A DNA stretch of 64,000 nt. Origin: Streptomyces antibioticus (GTDB lineage: Bacteria > Actinomycetota > Actinomycetes > Streptomycetales > Streptomycetaceae). The notes under the pieces were generated by a model. That model saw only the letters and a program-made list of their open reading frames with translations, was not told where the DNA came from and ran no database searches. The position numbers and the translations under genes were made by a program. Location of the stretch: the NCBI RefSeq assembly GCF_002019855.1, contig NZ_CM007717.1, forward strand, positions 5,871,043-5,935,042, written 5' to 3'. Shown piece by piece: positions 25,288 to 32,839 of this stretch (the stretch's first letter is position 1; each line of letters opens with the position of its first letter).

Positions 25288-25293
25288 GCCCCG

Positions 25294-25299
25294 ACCATA
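25294..25299 (-). promoter_or_regulatory. -10 box of the tetR gene (leaderless)
   Basis: On the minus strand TATGGT is followed by six bases and the ATG. The arrangement equals those of pyk, absC and icmA. Confidence 0.4.
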
Positions 25300-25549
25300 A
25301 CCGCCCTTTTGCGCCGCGCTGTCTCCCCGGGAGCCGTGAGGGAGATCACCCGGCGTCCGCCCCGCGAAGGCACCCCGTGCCATTACGCTACGACTCGTAG
25401 CGAAAGCTCGCGCTGGACGTGCGCGGGCCGCGACCGCAGGGCGTGGGGTGGGGACCCCGGCGCCCGACCGGGTGCCCGACCAGGCACTCGTGCAGACGGC
25501 TTTCGGGAACGCTTTTCACGCACACGCGCGGACGGGGGAGGATAGACGC

Positions 25550-26527
25550 ATGCAGCCACGGAACATGTCCATGAGCGGAGTCGTCGACCTCGCCGCGGTG
25601 AAGGCGGCCCAGGAGGCCAAGGCGAAGGCGGAGCAGACGCGCGCCGAAACGGCCCGGCAGGGCGGCGCGGGGGCCGTCTCCCCGGCCGATCTCGTCATCG
25701 ACGTCGACGAGGCGGGATTCGAGCGGGACGTCCTCCAGCGCTCCGCCGAGGTGCCCGTCGTCATCGACTTCTGGGCCGAGTGGTGCCAGCCCTGCAAGCA
25801 GCTCAGCCCGGTCCTGGAGCGGCTCGCCGTCGAGTACGACGGCCGCTTCCTGCTCGCGAAGATCGACGTCGACGCGAACCAGATGCTGATGCAGCAGTTC
25901 GGGGTCCAGGGGATCCCGGCCGTCTTCGCGGTCGTCGCGGGGCAGGCCCTGCCGCTCTTCCAGGGGGCCGCCGGTGAGGAGCAGATCCGGCAGACCCTCG
26001 ACCAGCTCGTGCAGGTCGCCGAGCAGCGCTTCGGGCTGACCGGCCTGACCGTCGACCCCGACGCCGAGCCCGGCGGCGGCCGGCCCGAGCCCGCCGAGGT
26101 CCCGGCCGGTCCGCACGACGCCCTTCTGGAGGCCGCCGTGCACGCCCTGGACGCGGGGGACTTCGGCGCCGCCGTGCAGGCGTACCGCGACGTCCTCGCG
26201 GACGACCCGGCGAACACAGAGGCGAAGCTGGGTCTGGCGCAGGCCGAACTCCTGCACCGGGTGCAGGAGCTGGACCCGCAGCAGGTGCGCAAGGACGCCG
26301 CCGAGAAGCCGCAGGACGCCGCGGCGCAGATCGCCGCCGCCGACCTGGACCTGGTGGGCGGCCATGTCGAGGACGCCTTCGGCCGGCTGATCGACACCGT
26401 CCGCCGCACGGCGGGCGACGAGCGGGACGCCGTACGGGTGCGGCTGCTGGAGTTGTTCGAGGTCGTGGGCCCGGAGGACCCGCGCGTGGGCGCGGCGCGG
26501 CGGGCGTTGGCCAGGGCGCTGTTCTGA
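25550..26527 (+). CDS. Thioredoxin-like protein with TPR tail (CnoX/YbbN type)
   Basis: The ATG at 25550 follows a GGGGGAGGA site; upstream in-frame sequence is not conserved-looking. The 325-residue protein has an Ala/Lys-rich N-terminal region (to ~45) and a thioredoxin fold (about 50-160) with the active site WCQPCK and the cis-Pro in VQGIPAV. TPR-like helices cover about 190-320 (HDALLEAAVHALDAGDFGAA). This layout is that of CnoX/YbbN, a co-chaperone that protects and hands unfolded proteins to GroEL or DnaK. Both active-site cysteines are kept, so redox activity is likely. Confidence 0.88.
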   Translation: MQPRNMSMSGVVDLAAVKAAQEAKAKAEQTRAETARQGGAGAVSPADLVIDVDEAGFERDVLQRSAEVPVVIDFWAEWCQPCKQLSPVLERLAVEYDGRFLLAKIDVDANQMLMQQFGVQGIPAVFAVVAGQALPLFQGAAGEEQIRQTLDQLVQVAEQRFGLTGLTVDPDAEPGGGRPEPAEVPAGPHDALLEAAVHALDAGDFGAAVQAYRDVLADDPANTEAKLGLAQAELLHRVQELDPQQVRKDAAEKPQDAAAQIAAADLDLVGGHVEDAFGRLIDTVRRTAGDERDAVRVRLLELFEVVGPEDPRVGAARRALARALF

Positions 26528-26613
26528 GCGGGGCGGGGGCCCTGTTCCTGACCAGTCGCTAAACGTCGGGGCACGTGGTTCCCGAGTGAAAATTTTGCCG
26601 AAGAGGCTCTTCT

Positions 26614-26651
26614 GCGGCCGCGCTTTACCAAATCTTGGTAATCGCGGCCGC
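26614..26651. promoter_or_regulatory. Nested 9+7 bp inverted repeat
   Basis: Outer arms GCGGCCGCG (26614-26622) and CGCGGCCGC (26643-26651) enclose inner arms TTACCAA (26625-26631) and TTGGTAA (26635-26641) around ATC. Only three bases between the arms are unpaired. It could be the terminator of the thioredoxin-like gene 86 bases upstream, or an operator. The AT-rich inner palindrome is unusual for a Streptomyces terminator. Confidence 0.6.
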
Positions 26652-26653
26652 TG

Positions 26654-26666
26654 TTACTTGAAGTAA
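26654..26666. promoter_or_regulatory. TTACTT-G-AAGTAA palindrome
   Basis: Six-base exact arms flank a single G, two bases after the larger inverted repeat. The half-site TTACT recurs in the palindrome at 26781-26798, suggesting one regulator with several sites. Confidence 0.5.
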
Positions 26667-26780
26667 GTCCAGGCCGCGGAAGTGTCGGGTTCTGTCCCTC
26701 GATCAACAGTTTTGTTCCGGGCCCATCTGCCACCCTGCGTCGCCGCCCGAGACCTGTGGGTCGTTGTTCGGTTATCCGGC

Positions 26781-26798
26781 CGTTACTAGCGAGTAACG
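26781..26798. promoter_or_regulatory. CGTTACT-AGCG-AGTAACG palindrome
   Basis: Seven-base exact arms surround AGCG. The size and symmetry fit a TetR-family operator. It lies about 380 bases before the DUF6230-like start. A possible -10 element (GAGAAT at 26819-26824) lies about 20 bases after it. Confidence 0.55.
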
Positions 26799-27176
26799 AA
26801 CCCCCTTGTGCGGGCGGCGAGAATGCACCACGATCGGCCACGCTCGGTCCAATGCCGTACCCCGACAGCCGGTTGGGTCAACGGGTTTTCCTGGGTCCCC
26901 ACCGAGCAGGGCCGGCGGCTGTGACGCCGGCTCTGGGGCAGGGGGGTCTTCACCGCTCGGTGGAGCCTGTCCAGCAAGGTTGTGCGTGATGCGTGTCAGG
27001 CGCGACCAGTGGTTGTCGCTCGGGGGTGATCGCCGGTGATCGGTGCGCGGACAGCGCCTCGGAACACGGGCGCTCCCCTTCCCGAGGACGTAGCACTTCT
27101 CCCATCCCTGCCCGGCTGAGCCGCCGCCTCGGTGGTGAGTCGGGGGCAGGAGATGTACGTCCGAGAAGGAGGAAAT

Positions 27177-27812
27177 ATGGAGTCCCAGGTGCGTGGCGGG
27201 ACCAGATGGAAGCGGTTCGCCGTCGTCATGGTGCCCAGCGTGGCCGCCACGGCGTGTATAGGCGTCGCCCTCGCGCAGGGCGCCCTCGCGGCGTCGTTCA
27301 GCGTGTCGGGCCAGTCGTTCAAGGTCACGGCCGACAAGCTCGTCGGCACGGGCTTCGCTCAGTACGGCGCGCTCGACACGGGTTACACCCTGGACGGCAA
27401 GAAGACGGTTCACCCCGTCGCCGTCTCGTCGTTCAAGAGCGCGACGATCACGAACATGTGCCAGTCCGTGGTCACCCCGGACATCCCGCTGCTCGGTTCG
27501 GTCAGCCTCACGCTGAAGGCCGGCGGCGGCAGCAAGCCGGTCGAGGCCGACAACCTGTACATCGACGTCGAGGACCTGGCGGCCGACGCCACGTTCAACA
27601 ACATCGAGATCGGTGTCCCCGCCAAGGACCTCAACAAGGGTCCGGGCATGAAGGGCGGCGGCGAGCAGGCCAACCCCTACGGCTTCGGCCAGCAGGCGGA
27701 CTCGGCCGTGCTCACCGGTGTGAAGCAGACGGCGTGGGCGACCACCGCCGGAACCTTCAAGCTCAGCGGCCTGAAGATGTCGCTGTCGACGGGTGTCAAG
27801 GAGTGCTACTAA
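27177..27812 (+). CDS. DUF6230-like secreted protein
   Basis: The ATG at 27177 sits just after AAGGAGG. The 211-residue product has a basic start, a hydrophobic signal (about 17-38, ending GALA-ASF) and a mature domain predicted to be beta-rich. Phrases include FSVSGQSFKVTADKLVGTGF, NMCQSVV and, at the end, SLSTGVKECY; the two cysteines could pair. From memory, some older annotations call homologues 'cholesterol esterase', but no GxSxG motif is present, so I do not support that. It opens a three-gene cluster with the next two genes. Function is unknown; a lipid or cell-envelope role is a guess. Confidence 0.75.
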   Translation: MESQVRGGTRWKRFAVVMVPSVAATACIGVALAQGALAASFSVSGQSFKVTADKLVGTGFAQYGALDTGYTLDGKKTVHPVAVSSFKSATITNMCQSVVTPDIPLLGSVSLTLKAGGGSKPVEADNLYIDVEDLAADATFNNIEIGVPAKDLNKGPGMKGGGEQANPYGFGQQADSAVLTGVKQTAWATTAGTFKLSGLKMSLSTGVKECY

Positions 27813-27927
27813 GCACTCCGTGACGGGCGGGGGCGCCACTGGCTCCCCCGCCCGTCCCTTCTGACGGCCGCGCGTTCCACCGCGGCCCTCATCTCCACAG
27901 CAAAGCCGCACCAGGGAGCTGTTTTCC

Positions 27928-28554
27928 ATGAGCGCCGAGACTCCTGTCGCCCCCGGCCAGTTCACCCTCCGGAGGCAGCAGTTCCGCGCCTGGCGGGGCA
28001 CCCGGCCGTTCTGGGCCGGACTGTTCGTCCTCATCAGCGGGTTCCCCATCGCCTACTTCCCCTACGCGCACCTCCAGGTGGGCCATCTGACGCTGGCGAT
28101 GGCGACCACCGCGGGCGCCGGTTCCCTGATCATCGGTGTGCTGCTGGGCGTACTGGGCGTGAGCCTGTGGTTCCAGAAGCACGTGCGGACCTTCGCGGGT
28201 GTCGCCGCGATCCTGCTCGGCCTGGTGTCCATCCCGGTGGCCAACCTCGGTGGCTTCCTCATCGGCTTCCTCTTCGCGCTCATCGGCGGAGCGATGGCCG
28301 TGTCCTGGGCGCCGGGCGCCCCGTCCGCGCCGGAGACGGCGACGGCCGGACCGGCCGCCGGGGGAGCGCCGGAAGGCGTCTACTCCACCGACCCCGCTCC
28401 CGCGGACGAGGTGACCGAGAACCCGTACAGCACGGGCCCCGCCCTCACCAAGGACCCGTCCCCCGCAGAGGGCGACGAGGCCGCGGGCGAGCCGAACGAT
28501 CTGTCAGGAACGAGCCCGGGAAACGGGGCGAACGGGAGGCACAGTGCCGGCTGA
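27928..28554 (+). CDS. DUF6114-like integral membrane protein
   Basis: This 208-residue protein has four hydrophobic segments in the first ~130 residues: about 32-50, 57-76, 84-102 and 106-124. A Pro/Ala/Asp-rich cytoplasmic or external tail follows. It starts 115 bases after the DUF6230-like gene behind a GGGAG ribosome site. Its last 11 bases overlap the next gene. I recall such genes next to DUF6230 genes in other actinomycetes. Likely the membrane anchor or partner for the two secreted products. Confidence 0.75.
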   Translation: MSAETPVAPGQFTLRRQQFRAWRGTRPFWAGLFVLISGFPIAYFPYAHLQVGHLTLAMATTAGAGSLIIGVLLGVLGVSLWFQKHVRTFAGVAAILLGLVSIPVANLGGFLIGFLFALIGGAMAVSWAPGAPSAPETATAGPAAGGAPEGVYSTDPAPADEVTENPYSTGPALTKDPSPAEGDEAAGEPNDLSGTSPGNGANGRHSAG

Positions 28555-29953
28555 CGAGGTGACTCACGGGACCGACGTGGAGGCGTCGATCCCGGTGAGG
28601 ACCGGTCCCCGCCACGCGGCACCGAAGAAGCCGCTGTTCACCAGGTTCCACATGCCCGCCGGCAAGGCGATAGCCCTGGCGGCCATGCCCACCGCGGTCC
28701 TCATGGGCATGGGATTCACGCCCACCCTCGCCAACGCCGAGGACCAGCCCACGTCGAAGAGCCTCACGATCGACGAGTACAAGGAGTGCGTGGCGGCCCT
28801 GGAGGACGCGGACGCCTCCGCGTCGGCCTCGCCGTCGCCGTCGGCCTCCGCGTCCACCGACGACGCGAAGGACGACAAGGACTCCGAGGGCTCGAAGGAC
28901 TCCGGGGACGAGGGCTCCACCACCCCCTCCACGGGCGGTTCGAAGGACACGTCGAGCGGTTCGGGCGGCTCGTCGTCGGATTCAGGTTCCGACGAAGAGG
29001 CCGAGCCCGCGCCGTCCGCGTCCTCCGCGCCCGCGGCGTCGGCCGGCAAGCCGGCCTCGTCCTCGGGCGACACGGCCACGGCGGCCCCGTCGGCCACCGA
29101 GACCGAGAAGAAGAACGTCCTGGAGACCATCGGGGACGCGATCGGGGACCTCTTCGACGGCGGCAAGTCCGCCGACGAGACCCCGGCCCCGGCGGAGACC
29201 CCTTCGGCCTCGGCCGGCACCGGTGACGACGCCACGCCGGACCCGGGCACGGGCTCCTCCGACTCGGGCTCCTCCGGCTCCGGTTCGTCGGGCGGCTCGG
29301 CCACGGGCGGCTCCGGTGCGGCCGGGGAATCCAAGGACAAGGACAGCAAGGACTCCAAGGACGCCGGGGACACCAAGGACACGGTCACCGAGGCCGTGAA
29401 GGACGCGGCCGAGGACGCCGCCGACGAGGCCACCGCCTCGCCGAGCGCGAGCCCGTCCGAGAGTGCGGACGCCGTCGTCGACGACTGTCCGGTCGCCACC
29501 CTCGACGAGAGCGGCGTCGACAACAAGACGCCGATCGCGGACGACCCCTGGTACCTCAACGCCAGCTCGCTGCTGCTGAAGGGCGCCGACTACAAGGGCG
29601 TCGTCGAGGTGAAGACGGCCAACGGGACCAAGAAGAAGGTCCTGAAGTACGTCATCTCCGGCGGCACCGACATCGGGGACCTGCACCAGACGGTCGAGGA
29701 CAAGCAGGCCGGCAAGACCTACCACGTCCAGGCGTCCTCGGGCAGCACGTCCACGATCCGCGACGGCGACACGATCATGTACACCCAGAGCATCTCGGGG
29801 AACCTGTTCGGTCTGATCCCGGTCACCTTCGACCCGGAGAACCCGCCGCCGCTGAACATCCCGCTGATCTACTTCACCAAGGTCAAGGTCGTGCAGGCCG
29901 CCCAGATGGGTGGCAACCTGCACATCCCCGGAATGCACGTCTACACGGACTGA
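28544..29953 (+). CDS. Secreted protein with long Ser/Ala/Asp-rich spacer
   Basis: A GTG at 28544, behind GGGAGG and overlapping the previous stop, gives 469 residues. After a basic N-terminus (to ~35) there is a hydrophobic segment (AIALAAMPTAVLMGMGF) and an Ala-Asn-Ala cleavage-like site. A spacer of about 230 residues follows (about 85-310), built of Ser, Gly, Ala, Asp and Lys (SASASPSPSASAS, GSSSDSGS). The ~155-residue C-terminal domain (from DDCPVATLDESG) has beta-rich character and ends NLHIPGMHVYTD. The spacer resembles wall-spanning linkers of surface proteins. A hairpin terminator follows. Function is unknown. Confidence 0.72.
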   Translation: MPADEVTHGTDVEASIPVRTGPRHAAPKKPLFTRFHMPAGKAIALAAMPTAVLMGMGFTPTLANAEDQPTSKSLTIDEYKECVAALEDADASASASPSPSASASTDDAKDDKDSEGSKDSGDEGSTTPSTGGSKDTSSGSGGSSSDSGSDEEAEPAPSASSAPAASAGKPASSSGDTATAAPSATETEKKNVLETIGDAIGDLFDGGKSADETPAPAETPSASAGTGDDATPDPGTGSSDSGSSGSGSSGGSATGGSGAAGESKDKDSKDSKDAGDTKDTVTEAVKDAAEDAADEATASPSASPSESADAVVDDCPVATLDESGVDNKTPIADDPWYLNASSLLLKGADYKGVVEVKTANGTKKKVLKYVISGGTDIGDLHQTVEDKQAGKTYHVQASSGSTSTIRDGDTIMYTQSISGNLFGLIPVTFDPENPPPLNIPLIYFTKVKVVQAAQMGGNLHIPGMHVYTD

Positions 29954-29996
29954 CGTCCGGGAACCGAGAAGGACCCGTCCGGGAGCCGCACAAACG

Positions 29997-30031
29997 CCGA
30001 GGGCGCCCCCTGCAACAGGGGGCGCCCTCGG
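29997..30031. terminator. Strong bidirectional terminator
   Basis: CCGAGGGCGCCCCCTG (29997-30012) is an exact complement of 30016-30031 around a CAA loop, giving 16 base pairs. It lies between the convergent secreted-protein gene and pyk and can stop transcription from both. Confidence 0.85.
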
Positions 30032-30107
30032 TGTCGTACAAAGCCGCTCGGGCGTCGTACAGGCCCCTCGGCGGGGTCGGGACCGCCGAGGGGACGTGCT
30101 GCGGCGG

Positions 30108-31538
30108 TCAGTCGTTCGCGCCGTTGCCCAGGTGGTGCACCCGGACCATGTTGGTGGTGCCGGGGACGCCGGGGGGCGAGCCGGCGGTGATGATGACGAT
30201 CTCGCCCGGGTTGAACCGGTTGAGCTTGAGGATCTCCTGGTCCACCAGCTCGACCATCTCGTCGGTGCTGTTCACGAACGGCACGATGTGCGACTCCACG
30301 CCCCAGCTCAGCGCGAGCTGGTTGCGGGTGTTCTCGTCCGTGGTGAACGCGATGATCGGCTGGCCCGCGCGGTAGCGGGAGAGCCGGCGCGCGGTGTCGC
30401 CGGACTGGGTGAAGGCCACCAGGCCCCGGCCGCCGAGGAAGTCGGCGATCTCGCACGCGGCGCGCGCGATCGAACCGCCCTGCGTGCGCGGCTTCTTGCC
30501 CGGCACCAGCGGCTGCAGGCCCTTGCTCAGCAGCTCCTGCTCGGCCGCGGTGACGATCTTCGACATCGTCTTCACGGTCTCGATCGGGTACGCGCCCACG
30601 CTCGACTCGGCGGACAGCATGACCGCGTCCGCGCCGTCCAGGATCGCGTTGGCCACGTCGGACGCCTCGGCGCGGGTCGGACGGGAGTTGGTGATCATCG
30701 ACTCCATCATCTGGGTCGCCACGATCACCGGCTTGGCGTTGCGCCGGCACAGCTCGATCAGCCGCTTCTGCACCATGGGGACCTTCTCGAGCGGGTACTC
30801 GACGGCCAGGTCGCCACGGGCCACCATGACGGCGTCGAACGCCGCGACGACGTCCTCCATGTTCTCCACCGCCTGCGGCTTCTCCACCTTGGCGATGACG
30901 GGGACCCGGCGGCCCTCCTCGTCCATCACCCGGTGGACGTCGGCCACGTCCTTGGCGTCGCGGACGAAGGACAGCGCGACCAGGTCGGCGCCCATGCGCA
31001 GCGCGAACCGCAGGTCCTCGATGTCCTTCTCGCTCAGCGCGGGCACGTTGACGGCCGCGCCGGGCAGGTTGATGCCCTTGTGGTCGGAGATGACCCCGCC
31101 CTCGATGACGATGGTCCGCACCCGCGGGCCCTCGACGTCCAGGACCTTCAGCTCGACGTTGCCGTCGTTGATCAGGATCTGGTCGCCGCGCGAGACGTCA
31201 CCGGGCAGACCCTTGTACGTCGTGCCGCAGATCGTCTTGTCGCCCGGGACGTCGTCGGTGGTGATGGTGAACTCGTCACCGCGCACCAGCTCCACCGGGC
31301 CCTCGGCGAAGGTCTCCAGGCGGATCTTCGGGCCCTGGAGGTCGGCGAGCACACCGATGGCCCGCCCGGTCTCCTTGGCGGCGGCCCGGACCCGGTCGTA
31401 CCGGCCCTGGTGCTCGGCGTGCGTGCCGTGGCTGAAGTTGAAGCGGGCCACGTTCATGCCGGCTTCGATCAGGGACACGAGCTGCTCGTGGGAGTCGACC
31501 GCGGGGCCGAGAGTACAGACGATTTTCGAACGGCGCAT
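30108..31538 (-). CDS. pyk: Pyruvate kinase
   Basis: This 476-residue enzyme starts MRRSKIVCTLGPAVDSHEQL. Signature blocks are NVARFNFSHG, the catalytic Lys in VIAKVEKPQAV, MVARGDLAVE and VIVATQMMESM, then the EASDVANAILDGADAVMLSAES domain and a C-terminal regulatory domain. It makes pyruvate and ATP from phosphoenolpyruvate. In S. coelicolor this locus holds one of two paralogues (pyk2, as I recall). A TAGGAT -10 box six bases before the ATG and a palindrome behind it suggest a leaderless, regulated transcript. The ackA-pta operon lies directly upstream on the same strand. Confidence 0.96.
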   Translation of the reverse strand: MRRSKIVCTLGPAVDSHEQLVSLIEAGMNVARFNFSHGTHAEHQGRYDRVRAAAKETGRAIGVLADLQGPKIRLETFAEGPVELVRGDEFTITTDDVPGDKTICGTTYKGLPGDVSRGDQILINDGNVELKVLDVEGPRVRTIVIEGGVISDHKGINLPGAAVNVPALSEKDIEDLRFALRMGADLVALSFVRDAKDVADVHRVMDEEGRRVPVIAKVEKPQAVENMEDVVAAFDAVMVARGDLAVEYPLEKVPMVQKRLIELCRRNAKPVIVATQMMESMITNSRPTRAEASDVANAILDGADAVMLSAESSVGAYPIETVKTMSKIVTAAEQELLSKGLQPLVPGKKPRTQGGSIARAACEIADFLGGRGLVAFTQSGDTARRLSRYRAGQPIIAFTTDENTRNQLALSWGVESHIVPFVNSTDEMVELVDQEILKLNRFNPGEIVIITAGSPPGVPGTTNMVRVHHLGNGAND

Positions 31539-31544
31539 GGGGCG

Positions 31545-31578
31545 ATCCTATCGGTTTGTTTCGCTCCGGAATATTCCG
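31545..31578 (-). promoter_or_regulatory. pyk promoter with 12-bp palindrome
   Basis: A consensus -10 TAGGAT (31545-31550, minus strand) is six bases from the ATG. The perfect palindrome CGGAATATTCCG (31567-31578) falls on the -35 region, where no good hexamer exists. It may be the site of an activator or repressor. Confidence 0.6.
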
Positions 31579-31627
31579 TCTGGCGGAAGATACAAATGGG
31601 CGGCTCGGTGCTCAGTTGCTTTCCGGC

Positions 31628-32839
31628 TCAGTTTGTCCTTTCCACCAATGCGTAGGTCTGTGTGGCGATCTCCAGTTCCTCGTCCGTCGGCACCACCGCG
31701 ACCGCCACCCGGGCGTCCGGCGGCGAGATCAGCCGGGGCTCGTCGCCGCGTACGGCGTTCAGCGCGTCGTCCACCGCCAGGCCCAGGGTCTCCAGGCCCG
31801 CGACGGCCGCCGCGCGCACCTCGGCGGAGTTCTCGCCGACCCCGGCGGTGAACGCCACCGCGTCCACCCGCCCGAGCACCGCGCAATACGCGCCGATGTA
31901 CTTCTTCAGCCGGTGAATGTAGATGTCGAACGCGAGCTCCGCCCGTGCGTCCCCCTCGTCGATACGGCGCCGGATCTCCCGCATGTCGTTGTCGCCGCAC
32001 AGCCCGATGAGCCCGCTCTTCTTGTTGAGAAGAGTGTCGATTTCGTCGATGGACATATTGCCGACGCGGGCCAAATGGAAGATGACGGCCGGGTCGGTGT
32101 CGCCCGAACGCGTACCCATCACGAGGCCCTCCAAGGGGGTCAGCCCCATCGAGGTGTCCACGCAGACACCGCCCCGCACGGCCGAGGCGGACGCCCCGTT
32201 GCCCAGATGGAGCACGATCACGTTCACCTCTTCCGGTGCCTTGCCCAGCAGCTCGGCCGTCGCCCGGGAGACGTACGCGTGTGAGGTGCCGTGGAAGCCG
32301 TAGCGCCGGATGCGGTGCGCGTCGGCGGTCTCCACGTCGATCGCGTAGCGGGCGGCCGACTCCGGCATCGTCGTGTGGAAGGCGGTGTCGAACACCGCGA
32401 CCTGCGGCAGATCGGGGCGCAGCGCGCGGGCGGTCCGGATGCCGGTGAGATTGGCCGGGTTGTGCAGCGGGGCGACCGGGATCAGCCGCTCGATCTCGGC
32501 GAGCACCGCGTCGTCGATCACGGTCGGCCGGGTGAAGGTCTGCCCGCCGTGCACCACCCGGTGGCCGATGGCGGCCAGTTCGGGCGAGTCCAGCCCGAGC
32601 CCGTCCTTGGCCAGCTCCTCCGCCACGGCCTTCAGGGCGGCGTCGTGGTCGGCGATCGGGCCGTTCCACTCCCGGGCCTCCCCGCCGGCGGCCAGCGGCG
32701 TGTGCTTCAGCCGGGACGTGCGCTCACCGATGCGCTCGACGAGCCCCGCGGCCAGCCGGCTGTTGTCGCGCATGTCGAGGAGCTGGTACTTCACCGACGA
32801 GGAGCCGGAGTTGAGGACGAGGACACGGCTGGCGGTCAC
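31628..32839 (-). CDS. ackA: Acetate kinase
   Basis: The GTG at 32839 overlaps the pta stop by 4 bases (GTGA) and gives 403 residues starting VTASRVLVLNSGSSSVKYQL. The family signatures are NSGSSSVK, the catalytic DTAFH region, GFHGTSHAYVS, GNGAS and MGTRSGDTDP. It converts acetyl phosphate and ADP to acetate and ATP, and the reverse. It is coupled with pta and completes the acetate overflow route. Confidence 0.96.
   Translation of the reverse strand: MTASRVLVLNSGSSSVKYQLLDMRDNSRLAAGLVERIGERTSRLKHTPLAAGGEAREWNGPIADHDAALKAVAEELAKDGLGLDSPELAAIGHRVVHGGQTFTRPTVIDDAVLAEIERLIPVAPLHNPANLTGIRTARALRPDLPQVAVFDTAFHTTMPESAARYAIDVETADAHRIRRYGFHGTSHAYVSRATAELLGKAPEEVNVIVLHLGNGASASAVRGGVCVDTSMGLTPLEGLVMGTRSGDTDPAVIFHLARVGNMSIDEIDTLLNKKSGLIGLCGDNDMREIRRRIDEGDARAELAFDIYIHRLKKYIGAYCAVLGRVDAVAFTAGVGENSAEVRAAAVAGLETLGLAVDDALNAVRGDEPRLISPPDARVAVAVVPTDEELEIATQTYALVERTN

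Larger units (their letters stand above)
26528..27176. other. Long palindrome-rich intergenic region
   Basis: This 649-base gap is unusually AT-rich for the window in its first half and holds no convincing gene. It contains a nested inverted repeat at 26614-26651 and a TTACTT/AAGTAA palindrome at 26654-26666. A third palindrome, CGTTACT/AGTAACG, lies at 26781-26798. The right part holds GC-rich complementary stretches near 26900-26960 and ends with the AAGGAGG site of the DUF6230-like gene. The leader of that gene could be several hundred bases long. Confidence 0.6.

Noticed and set aside
26840..27170. Riboswitch in the leader of the DUF6230-like gene
   Set aside because: The leader is long and has complementary GC stretches, but I could not match cobalamin, ydaO (cyclic di-AMP) or other known consensus cores by eye.
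27177..27812. Cholesterol esterase annotation for the DUF6230-like protein
   Set aside because: No GxSxG nucleophile motif or lipase triad can be seen; I keep it as unknown function.
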